Part shown: in pieces, positions 1 to 5,832 of the stretch
How the letters are laid out: the number at the start of each line of letters is the position of its first letter
Numbering within the stretch: the first letter of the stretch is position 1
From: Acidobacteriota bacterium
GTDB lineage: Bacteria; Acidobacteriota; Terriglobia; UBA7540
DNA length: 8,829 nucleotides
Direction of reading: 5' to 3'
NCBI GenBank assembly: GCA_021786455.1
Contig: JAJYNF010000084.1
Span: forward strand, 1-8,829
The notes under the pieces: generated by a model
The model's database searches: none
What the model was told of the DNA's origin: nothing
What the model saw: the letters and a program-made list of their open reading frames with translations, nothing else
Position numbers and translations under genes: made by a program

Positions 1-210
1 AATCAGGGCGGGGATTGTTTCCGATTTCCCTTCTTCCTGCAGGGTCCACATATCGCCGCCCAGGTCAAGCGATATCAGGCCAGCCGACACAGCAGCCGAC
101 GCGGCACCGGACTTGTTGAGCGCCAGGCTGACGCCGAGCCCCGTCGTCCACTGAAGCATCTCCCGCCGCGTCAGGCGGTCGGTAATGGCTTGCGGCATGA
201 AGTTGCGCAT
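1..210 (-). CDS. Tat-exported protein, probable GH2 beta-mannosidase-like glycoside hydrolase (N-terminal 70 codons only)
   Basis: Only the first 70 codons are in the window; the gene continues past the left edge. The ATG at 208-210 is preceded by a strong Shine-Dalgarno AAGGAG, read on the minus strand. The N-terminus has a twin-arginine motif (LTRREMLQ, residues 13-20), then a hydrophobic, Ala-rich stretch, so export by the Tat pathway is likely. After the signal, residues about 46-70 read ISLDLGGDMWTLQEEG followed by KSETIPALI. This resembles the start of the family-2 glycoside hydrolase sugar-binding domain, especially beta-mannosidases, where a 'L-G-W-x-L' strand is followed by 'IPA-x-VPG'. 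The catalytic domain is outside the window, so the enzyme class is inference from a short segment. The gene lies 63 bp downstream of the aldo/keto reductase on the same strand and shares its AGGAGTTAA-type leader, so the two are probably co-transcribed. Export and frame are well supported; the GH2 assignment is moderate. Confidence 0.6.
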   Translation of the reverse strand, partial: MRNFMPQAITDRLTRREMLQWTTGLGVSLALNKSGAASAAVSAGLISLDLGGDMWTLQEEGKSETIPALI

Positions 211-273
211 GGGTTTAACTCCTTAGGTAGCCACAGGTTGTTGTAGCACTCTGCCTCGGAGCGTCACGGGTTT

Positions 274-1245
274 TCATGCATGTCCGAAAATCGGCACGAC
301 ATTCCGCGCGTGGGCCATCAGAAGTTTTTCTTCTTCCGGCTCGATGGGGCGAAAATTCTGCCCAACATACATCGCCAAGGGGAAGTATCGTTCATCCCCC
401 GGAGGAATCGCCGAAGTGATTTTTTGCGACAGGGCCCATCGCAATGCCAGCGCTGCCTCTTCGGGCACCGAGCACGGCTCGTACCATTCTTTTGGATTGG
501 GCCGAGCGTTGCCGCTGATGCCCGCTGGCCACTTTCCTTTCGCCATCGCTTTAATGGCGAGCATCCCGGCACCTTTTTGGTGGGCGTGGGCGATGACCTG
601 CGGGCCGAAATTCTCGCGCGAGGTCAGCGCAAAATTAACGGGAAACAGTACCGTATCGAAACGATAACGATCAAGCGCGGCAAGCGCCGCCTCGGGCGAA
701 TGAGCCGAAAATCCGATCCATCGGAGTTTTCCGGCTTTGCGCCCCGCCTGGAATGCCTCCATGGCGCCGCCTGGAGCCATGATCCGTTCCACATCATCCA
801 CCGTCGTCAGCGCGTGAAACTGATAAAGGTCCACATAGTCGGTCTTGAGCCTCCGAAGCGACTCATCAAGCGCCGCGGCCGCGCCCGCGCGGTCGCGGCA
901 ACCTGTCTTGCACGCCAGGAAGACGCGGGTACGGTAAGGCTTGAGCGCCGGCCCAAGCAATTGCTGCGCGTCGCCGTAACTCGGCGCGACGTCGAAGTAG
1001 TTGACCCCCGCCTCCACCGCCTCGGCCACGGTGTTATTCGCCACGGCCGGTGTGGCGTTCATAATTACAATTCCGCCCATGCCAATGATGGACAGGTCCC
1101 AACCGGTCCTCCCCAGACGTCTTTTCGGAATGGGAAGGAAGCCGCTTTGATCGCCGGCCGCGCCAGCCGCCCGCAACGCAAACCCTGGCGCTATCGCAGC
1201 TCCCGCTGCCACCGCGCTGGCCGTCAGGAAGTTTCGCCGCTTCAT
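274..1245 (-). CDS. Tat-exported aldo/keto reductase (323 aa)
   Basis: This is a complete NAD(P)H-dependent oxidoreductase of the aldo/keto reductase superfamily, a TIM barrel that reduces or oxidises carbonyl groups, often on sugars. The N-terminus MKRRNFLTAS is a twin-arginine signal followed by an Ala/Gly-rich hydrophobic core ending near residue 30. The enzyme is therefore probably exported folded with its cofactor. The mature part opens with PKRRLGRTGWDLSIIGMGG (residues 40-58), the usual first strand. The catalytic tetrad is visible as Asp85 and Tyr90 in FDVAPSYG, Lys113 in ACKTG and His144 in YQFH. IGFSAHS at about 177-183 matches the family's 'IGVS' strand. The ATG has AGGAG about 9 bases upstream. 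The length is normal for the family plus a signal peptide. It is the first gene of a leftward unit with the partial glycoside hydrolase. Together they suggest extracytoplasmic carbohydrate processing, but the substrate cannot be read from the sequence. Confidence 0.9.
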   Translation of the reverse strand: MKRRNFLTASAVAAGAAIAPGFALRAAGAAGDQSGFLPIPKRRLGRTGWDLSIIGMGGIVIMNATPAVANNTVAEAVEAGVNYFDVAPSYGDAQQLLGPALKPYRTRVFLACKTGCRDRAGAAAALDESLRRLKTDYVDLYQFHALTTVDDVERIMAPGGAMEAFQAGRKAGKLRWIGFSAHSPEAALAALDRYRFDTVLFPVNFALTSRENFGPQVIAHAHQKGAGMLAIKAMAKGKWPAGISGNARPNPKEWYEPCSVPEEAALALRWALSQKITSAIPPGDERYFPLAMYVGQNFRPIEPEEEKLLMAHARNVVPIFGHA

Positions 1246-1263
1246 TCAGGTTAACTCCTACGG

Positions 1264-1280
1264 CTGAGATTATATCTCAG
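1264..1280 (-). promoter_or_regulatory. Perfect palindrome overlapping a consensus -10 box: likely operator/promoter of the reductase unit
   Basis: CTGAGAT-TAT-ATCTCAG is a perfect inverted repeat of 7-bp arms around a 3-bp centre. On the minus strand its middle reads TATAAT (plus positions 1269-1274), an exact sigma-70 type -10 box. It lies 18 bases upstream of the aldo/keto reductase start codon, just before its Shine-Dalgarno. If this -10 is used, transcription would start about 16 bases before the ATG. No good -35 hexamer sits at 16-18 bp spacing, as expected for a promoter needing help or tightly repressed. A regulator bound here would block polymerase directly. No regulator gene is in the window, so its identity is unknown. 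Confidence 0.55.
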
Positions 1281-1399
1281 GCGCGATTCTGATATCGCTT
1301 CATTTCCCCCGTCAATCTGCCGTCCCGCGCCCAGAGAATCCGCAGCCCCGCGGCAACAGCACCCGTGGGGAACCGATCCACAAAGCGTGGAAAAGCGGC

Positions 1400-1427
1400 T
1401 TGCCGACCATGGGGCAGATGCTATGAT
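1400..1427 (+). promoter_or_regulatory. Probable sigma-70 extended -10 promoter for the tssG cluster
   Basis: TTGCCG at 1400-1405 (4 of 6 match to TTGACA) is followed after 16 bp by TATGAT at 1422-1427 (5 of 6 match to TATAAT). TG at 1419-1420 one base before the -10 gives an extended -10 (TGCTATGAT). The predicted start is near 1434, leaving a leader of about 110 bases before tssG. It is the best forward promoter I can find in the 300-bp divergent region between the reductase and tssG. The rest of that region (1281-1399 and 1435-1530) shows no convincing gene or structure. Confidence 0.5.
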
Positions 1428-1545
1428 AGGTTGCATAGAACGGAAAATATGGGGCGCTTCTCACAGCGGAGCTGGGCAATCATCTTGAATTCACGCACTC
1501 AGCCCAGATTTTGGATGTTCAGCGCCCGAGCTCGAGGGGTGGAAC

Positions 1546-2580
1546 TTGCCTGAATTTGGCTGGGGCTCGCAAAGCTCGCTGAAGGATTGGCTCTTTGCCG
1601 AAGGTTACAAGTTTGACTTTTACCAGGCCGTCCGGTTGCTCGAGTTGATGCATCCTGAACGCATGCCCATCGGAAGAGGCCCGGACCCGCGGCAGGAAGC
1701 GGTCGAGTTCCGATCCAACATCAGCCTCAGTTTCCCGGCCAGTGACATTCATGCAATCGAAGCGTCAACGGATAACGATTCGCGCGCCAAGGTCATTGTG
1801 AATTTTCTAAGCTTAGCCGGCGCCGAGGGGCCGTTGCCACTTCCATTGACTGAACTTATCCTGGAGAGAACTTACCGCCGGGACAATGCCCTGCGCGATT
1901 TTCTCGATATTTTCAATCATCGCCTGATCTCGCTAATGTATCGCGTCGGGAAGACGCATCGCGTCGCCCTCACGTCGAGATCCCCGGAACAATCTCCCAT
2001 CACGGAGTACCTCTACGCCTTCTTGGGGTTGGGCCTGCCGTCCCTCCGAAACCGATTGCGGATTAGAGACCGCGCACTCGTTTTCTATTCGGGCCTCATT
2101 TGGCAGCAGCCGAGGTCGGCAATGGGATTAGAGCGCATTCTCACGGATCACTTCCAGGTGCAATTTTCCGTGAAGCCGCTCCTAGGCAAGTGGCGAGGCA
2201 TCGAGCCTGACCAAAGGACCTACCTCGGGGCTGCTTCAAGCCATGCCGCTCTCGGCCAGGGCGCGGCCCTGGGGAGCCGTTACTGGGACCAAGGAGGCGC
2301 TTTCGGCGTGGAAGCGGGACCGTTAACCTACTCTCAGTTCCTGGATTTTCTCCCCAAAGGCTCGGCTTATGAACCTCTGTGTGAATGGGTGCGGTTCTAT
2401 GTCGGCACAGATCATGATTTCAAATTCAGCCTGAATCTATTGCCCGCTGAAGTCCCTGAGTCGAGGTTGGGCCGAGCCCAAGTGGGATGGACATCATGGC
2501 TTAAAACTCGTCGGTCCGAGCCCCAGGGAGCTCAAGTGACTTTGCGGCCAGATCGCCTTTCGGAGAAGACACATCCGTGA
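1546..2580 (+). CDS. tssG: TssG, type VI secretion baseplate wedge protein (344 aa)
   Basis: TssG (ImpH/VasB family) is a cytoplasmic T6SS baseplate component. In characterised systems it forms a wedge with TssF, TssE and TssK around the VgrG hub. Recognisable stretches are YKFDFYQAVRLLE near residue 21, the typical TssG opening; VEFRSNISLSFPASDI at 53-68; LAGAEGPLPLPLTE at 90-103; RDFLDIFNHRLISLMYR at 117-133; and the C-terminal GWTSWL at 314-319. The length is normal, so the gene is intact. The start is TTG at 1546 with GAGGGG six bases upstream. The next in-frame Met is inside the conserved domain, so a later start is unlikely. It is the first gene of its block: its usual partner tssF is absent and the next gene upstream is the divergent reductase. 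The gap to vgrG is 147 bp. The assignment is by recognised family motifs; I could not run a profile search. Confidence 0.9.
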   Translation: MPEFGWGSQSSLKDWLFAEGYKFDFYQAVRLLELMHPERMPIGRGPDPRQEAVEFRSNISLSFPASDIHAIEASTDNDSRAKVIVNFLSLAGAEGPLPLPLTELILERTYRRDNALRDFLDIFNHRLISLMYRVGKTHRVALTSRSPEQSPITEYLYAFLGLGLPSLRNRLRIRDRALVFYSGLIWQQPRSAMGLERILTDHFQVQFSVKPLLGKWRGIEPDQRTYLGAASSHAALGQGAALGSRYWDQGGAFGVEAGPLTYSQFLDFLPKGSAYEPLCEWVRFYVGTDHDFKFSLNLLPAEVPESRLGRAQVGWTSWLKTRRSEPQGAQVTLRPDRLSEKTHP

Positions 2581-2646
2581 GCCGAATTTTTGAATGAACG
2601 ACGCACGGGGCGATTCTTCTCTGCCTTGTTCCGAGAGATTTTGACG

Positions 2647-2671
2647 GCGCCGCAAACCAAGCGCGCGGCGC
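2647..2671 (+). other. GC-rich inverted repeat in the tssG-vgrG gap
   Basis: GCGCCGC (2647-2653) can pair perfectly with GCGGCGC (2665-2671) across an 11-base loop. No T-run follows, so it is not a standard Rho-independent terminator. It could be an mRNA hairpin that alters the ratio of tssG to vgrG expression, or chance in GC-rich DNA. The rest of the 147-bp gap contains only very short open frames and no recognisable promoter. Confidence 0.3.
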
Positions 2672-2727
2672 GAAGAGCGAAAAACACAGCTATTTGATTA
2701 CTTTCGATCCTCGGAGCGCGTCAAGCC

Positions 2728-4695
2728 ATGCCTTTCACTCAACAATCGGACTGGATACGGATCACCACCCCGTTCGGCGAAAACAAGGTTCTGCTTAAAA
2801 GCTTTGAGGGAGAGGAACGGCTGTCCGGCCTCTTCCGTTATGAGCTGGAATTAATTTCGGAAGATGATTCTCTGAATCCCGGGCAAATTGTCGGCAAAGA
2901 CGTCACTCTCAGCTTTGTTCTCCCCGACGCCCAGCATCAATATTTGAACGGCATCGTCGGGCGGTTTGCGCAGGCGGGTAAATCCGAGCGTTTCACGACT
3001 TATTACGCGGATCTCCATCCCTGGCTGTGGTTGCTGACCATGAAGTCGGATTGCCGGATCTTCCAAAACAAGACTACCCCGGACATTATCAAACAGGTTT
3101 TTTCCGATCTCGGATTCACTGACTTCAGGGACTCCCTGACCGGCACCTACGAGCCACACGAATATTGCGTCCAATACCAGGAAACCTCGCTTGGCTTTGT
3201 TTCTCGGTTGATGGAAGCGGAGGGAATTTTTTATTTCTTTGAGCACGACCAGGACAAGCACACTCTCGTCCTGGCTGACGATCCCTCGGCGTATGGCGCT
3301 TGCCCTGGTCTCGCGCAGGTCTCCTTGCGGACTCCCCACCCCTCCCGCGAGGAGCTGGATGCGATCTTGGAATGCTCGCAGGAACATTACGTCACCCCGG
3401 GCGAATATAAATCCACCGATTATAATTTCAAAACTCCATCCACCAACCTCCTGGCTCAGGCTTCCGGGAGTGGCGCCGAGCGATCCCTCTACGAATACCC
3501 AGGCGGGTACAGCACGAAGGACGCAGGCGAAACCTTGGCCGATAAACGTTTGACCGCTCTCGAAGCGCGCCGCACGGTTTTGCGTGGCATAAGCACTTGC
3601 CGAGCGTTTCACGCGGGCTGCAAATTTGACCTCGTCAATCACTATCGTCCGGACGTTAATGCATCTTATGCCCTGTTGTGGGTTTCCCATCGAGCCACCC
3701 AGCGCGAATATTCCAATTCCTTCGAGGCGATTCCCGCGGATCGGCAATACTATCCGCCGCGGCTCACCCCTCGCCCCAAAATCATGGGAACCCAGACCGC
3801 ACAGGTAGTGGGAAAAGCGGGCGAAGAAATCTGGACTGACGAATACGGCCGCGTCAAAGTGAAATTCCGCTGGGACCAGAGTTCTGCCCAGGACGAGACG
3901 TGCTCGTGCTGGGTTCGCGTGATGCAAGCATGGGCCGGCAAACTCTGGGGAAGCAATTTCATTCCACGAATCGGACAGGAAGTGGTGGTCAGCTTTCTCG
4001 ACGGCGACCCCGACCGGCCACTTATCACCGGAGGGGTCTATAACGCGGAGCAAATCGTCCCTTACGTTCTCCCGGACGAGCAAACCAAAAGCACCATCAA
4101 GACCAACTCGTCGAAAGGCGGGAACGGTTCTAACGAGCTTCGCTTTGAGGACAAATCCGGCTCGGAAGAAATCTACCTTCACGCCCAAAAAGACTTGAAC
4201 GTGGAAGTCTTGAACAATCAGACGGTCACGGTCCACAAAACGCGATCCGCGACCATCTTGGAAGAAGATGACAAACTCTCCGTGGAAAAAGGTAATCGGA
4301 TGATCGCCGTGAAGGAAGGGAACGAAACGCACGAGGTGAAGGGGAAACGGGACTTAAGCGTCACGGGAAATGAAACGCATACCAACCAGGCTGACTTCAC
4401 GCAAACGGTTTCCGGAAACTTCACGCTCAAAGTGTCCGGCAATTTAACGATTGAAGTCAGCGGGTCGGTAAAAATCAAGGCTGGAACCGACCTCACGAAT
4501 GAGGCTGGAACCTCACTCGAAAACAAGGCTGGAACCGATCTGACAAACGAGGCGGGCACGTCGCTTACCAACAAGGCAGGCACAACCATGAGCAATGAAG
4601 CCAATATCTCCATCTCCAGCAAGGCTAACGCTTCCCACACAGTAGAAAGCAGCGGCATGATGGTCGTTAAGGGAGCGATTGTGAAAATCAATTAG
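2728..4695 (+). CDS. vgrG: VgrG, type VI secretion spike protein without effector extension (655 aa)
   Basis: VgrG trimerises into the needle-like spike that caps the Hcp tube and is fired into target cells. It is homologous to the phage T4 gp27-gp5 complex. Residues 1 to about 345 form the gp27-like hub (GLFRYELELIS near 35; ETSLGFVSRLMEAEGIFYFF at 152-171). Residues about 365-440 are the gp5-type OB-fold, with WTDEYGRVKVKFRWD at 369-383, SCWVRVMQAWAG at 393-404 and GQEVVVSFLDGDPDRPLITG at 416-435. GSNELRFEDKSGSEEIYLHA near 467-486 is the standard entry to the needle. From about 519 the chain runs in 8-9 residue beta-helix repeats, ending in MMVVKGAIVKIN. It ends where core VgrGs end, with no C-terminal enzymatic domain, so any effector must be carried by a partner. 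The ATG has a weak GGAG about 11 bases upstream. The MORN-repeat gene follows after 47 bp. Confidence 0.96.
   Translation: MPFTQQSDWIRITTPFGENKVLLKSFEGEERLSGLFRYELELISEDDSLNPGQIVGKDVTLSFVLPDAQHQYLNGIVGRFAQAGKSERFTTYYADLHPWLWLLTMKSDCRIFQNKTTPDIIKQVFSDLGFTDFRDSLTGTYEPHEYCVQYQETSLGFVSRLMEAEGIFYFFEHDQDKHTLVLADDPSAYGACPGLAQVSLRTPHPSREELDAILECSQEHYVTPGEYKSTDYNFKTPSTNLLAQASGSGAERSLYEYPGGYSTKDAGETLADKRLTALEARRTVLRGISTCRAFHAGCKFDLVNHYRPDVNASYALLWVSHRATQREYSNSFEAIPADRQYYPPRLTPRPKIMGTQTAQVVGKAGEEIWTDEYGRVKVKFRWDQSSAQDETCSCWVRVMQAWAGKLWGSNFIPRIGQEVVVSFLDGDPDRPLITGGVYNAEQIVPYVLPDEQTKSTIKTNSSKGGNGSNELRFEDKSGSEEIYLHAQKDLNVEVLNNQTVTVHKTRSATILEEDDKLSVEKGNRMIAVKEGNETHEVKGKRDLSVTGNETHTNQADFTQTVSGNFTLKVSGNLTIEVSGSVKIKAGTDLTNEAGTSLENKAGTDLTNEAGTSLTNKAGTTMSNEANISISSKANASHTVESSGMMVVKGAIVKIN
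4408..4647 (+). repeat. vgrG: Tandem octapeptide-coding repeats (24-bp period) in the VgrG needle
   Basis: VgrG residues 561-640 divide exactly into ten 8-residue units. Three are VSGNFTLK, VSGNLTIE and VSGSVKIK, matching the VxGxxxxx octad of the phage T4 gp5 beta-helix. They are followed by AGTDLTNE, AGTSLENK, AGTDLTNE, AGTSLTNK, AGTTMSNE, ANISISSK and ANASHTVE. The AGT units alternate NE and NK endings, giving a 16-residue super-period. At DNA level, GCTGGAACC recurs at 4480, 4504 and 4528 with a 24-bp period, and later units diverge (GCGGGCACG, GCAGGCACA). This suggests fairly recent unit duplication that could lengthen or shorten the spike. Confidence 0.85.
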
Positions 4696-4742
4696 AGGCC
4701 GGGGTGCGGCGAACATATTCGCCTTTCCCCCTCCAACGAGCC

Positions 4743-5369
4743 ATGTCTGAAGCACAGCAACGGACGAGATTCTACCCCGATGGCCGGATTAGGGAAAAAG
4801 CCCAGTTGCTCCGGGGAAAGCTTGACGGAGAAACTATTTGTTACGGACCCGATGGGCGTATAACGTGCCGCGCCCCGTTCAAGGAAGGTATGCTGGAGGG
4901 CGAAACGATTCTCTACGACGACGTCGGAAACATTGGGGGGAAGTTACATTACCGAAACGGCCAATTGAACGGGCCTGCCTGCGTCTATGTGGACCAGCTC
5001 CCTCGCTGGAAGGCATTTTTCAAGGACGGGAAGCAAGATGGAGAAGCCGTTCTTTATGACGAAACGGGCCGCATCCGAGCGAAGCTTAACTATAAGGGCG
5101 GCCTGCTCGAAGGCCAATCATCATGGTTCGATGAAAATCAACGGGCGACCCGGAAGTCGGTCTATCAATTCGGAAAGCTGCACGGTCCGACCGCGGAGTA
5201 TTACCCTAACGGCAAGGTTCGCCGCGTTATGAATTATCGGGACGGCTTACTCGACGGAGAAGTGTTAGCTTACGGAGAAGATGGAAAATTAAGGGAAAAG
5301 CTGTATTATCTAGACGGTCAGCTTACCCCAGCGCCCAAGGCCCCAACAGCCGGCGCACGGGGGCAATGA
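4743..5369 (+). CDS. MORN-type repeat protein, YwqK-like (208 aa), unknown role in the T6SS spike cluster
   Basis: Almost the whole protein is about eight tandem units of 23-24 residues of the 'toxin-antitoxin YwqK family / MORN variant' type, with pattern Y-x-x-x-G-x-h-+-x-x-x-x-Y-x-x-G-x-L-x-G. Examples are FYPDGRIREKAQLLRGKLDG, then ETILYDDVGN plus IGGKLHYRNGQLNG, and EYYPNGKVRR plus VMNYRDGLLDG. Such repeats form beta-hairpin sheets used for protein binding. There is no signal peptide or membrane segment, so it should be cytosolic. It lies between vgrG (47 bp) and the PAAR-like gene (30 bp), where T6SS clusters often encode adaptors, chaperones or immunity proteins. I infer a binding or loading role; the 'antitoxin' label is a family name only, since no toxin gene is adjacent. 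Start choice is uncertain. A GTG at 4704, only 8 bp after the vgrG stop and with AGAGG upstream, would add 13 residues. ATG 4743 begins a more natural N-terminus but has a weak ribosome site. Confidence 0.8.
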   Translation: MSEAQQRTRFYPDGRIREKAQLLRGKLDGETICYGPDGRITCRAPFKEGMLEGETILYDDVGNIGGKLHYRNGQLNGPACVYVDQLPRWKAFFKDGKQDGEAVLYDETGRIRAKLNYKGGLLEGQSSWFDENQRATRKSVYQFGKLHGPTAEYYPNGKVRRVMNYRDGLLDGEVLAYGEDGKLREKLYYLDGQLTPAPKAPTAGARGQ

Positions 5370-5399
5370 GGATCATTCAAACGGTTTAGGGCAGGACCC

Positions 5400-5789
5400 A
5401 TGGGAATGCAGGTTTGTGCTGGCGCCTTACTCCAATGCAGTTTTGGAGTTGCTCCGAGCCCGTTGCTTGTGTTGCCCCAAAATCGCGTCATGTGCGACGG
5501 ACCGCCGGCGGCCACCATCCAGGATGGTCAGCCGATGGTCAACGTGGTGCCGTTCGGCATGTGTACCTCGCCCGCCAATCCGGCCGTGGCTGCGGCTACC
5601 GCGGCAGCGCTGGGCGTCCCTACCCCTGTGCCCTGCGTGCCGGTGACGCCGTCACTGTGGGTTCCCGGGTCGCCGACGGTGGCCATCGGCAATATGGCCG
5701 CGCTTGACAACAATTCCAAGCTGATGTGCCAATGGGGAGGCGTCATTCAGGTCGTGAGCCCCGGCGGTTTCACGGTGATGATCCCTTAA
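5400..5789 (+). CDS. PAAR-like DUF4280 spike-tip protein (129 aa)
   Basis: DUF4280 proteins are PAAR-like. They are expected to cap the VgrG needle as a sharp cone and to help attach effectors. The whole protein fits the family: QVCAGALLQCSFGVAPSPL at 4-22, MVNVVPFGMCTSPANP at 46-61, the Ala-rich VAAATAAALGV at 63-73, PVPCVPVTPSLWVPGSPTV at 76-94 and LMCQWGGVIQVVSPG at 108-122. Cysteines at 6, 13, 32, 55, 79 and 110 are candidate metal ligands by analogy with PAAR proteins. There is no N- or C-terminal extension, so it is a bare tip without a fused toxin. TAGGG lies 8 bases before ATG 5400; ATG 5406 (Met3) is an alternative start. It follows the MORN gene by 30 bp and precedes the SPOR gene by 43 bp, consistent with one operon with vgrG. 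Confidence 0.9.
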   Translation: MGMQVCAGALLQCSFGVAPSPLLVLPQNRVMCDGPPAATIQDGQPMVNVVPFGMCTSPANPAVAAATAAALGVPTPVPCVPVTPSLWVPGSPTVAIGNMAALDNNSKLMCQWGGVIQVVSPGGFTVMIP

Positions 5790-5832
5790 GCGCGGCGATG
5801 GTCGTGGCGCGCTGAGGGAAGCTGTATGGTCT

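Noticed and set aside
280..1254. A 324-codon open frame on the plus strand
   Set aside because: It is antisense to the aldo/keto reductase, which has a complete catalytic tetrad and Tat signal. The plus-strand product is Arg/His-rich and featureless.
1365..1553. Possible 62-residue gene, or tssF remnant, overlapping the tssG start
   Set aside because: The translation has no TssF-like C-terminus and the putative tssG promoter lies inside it. No support for coding.
2590..2700. Possible 36-residue peptide from TTG 2590 in the tssG-vgrG gap
   Set aside because: Basic and featureless, no clear ribosome site, and it includes the GC-rich hairpin. Probably chance.
2851..4332. A 493-codon open frame on the minus strand
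   Set aside because: It lies wholly antisense to vgrG, whose protein matches its family end to end; the reverse translation has no recognisable domain. It is a codon-bias shadow.
4480..4647. The 24-bp repeats as a CRISPR or mobile-element signal
   Set aside because: They are in frame inside vgrG, have no spacers, and encode the octads of the beta-helical needle.
5789..5813. AGCGCG/CGCGCT inverted repeat after the PAAR-like gene as a terminator
   Set aside because: Only 6 bp with a 13-base loop and no T-run, directly before the closely spaced SPOR gene. Not a convincing terminator.
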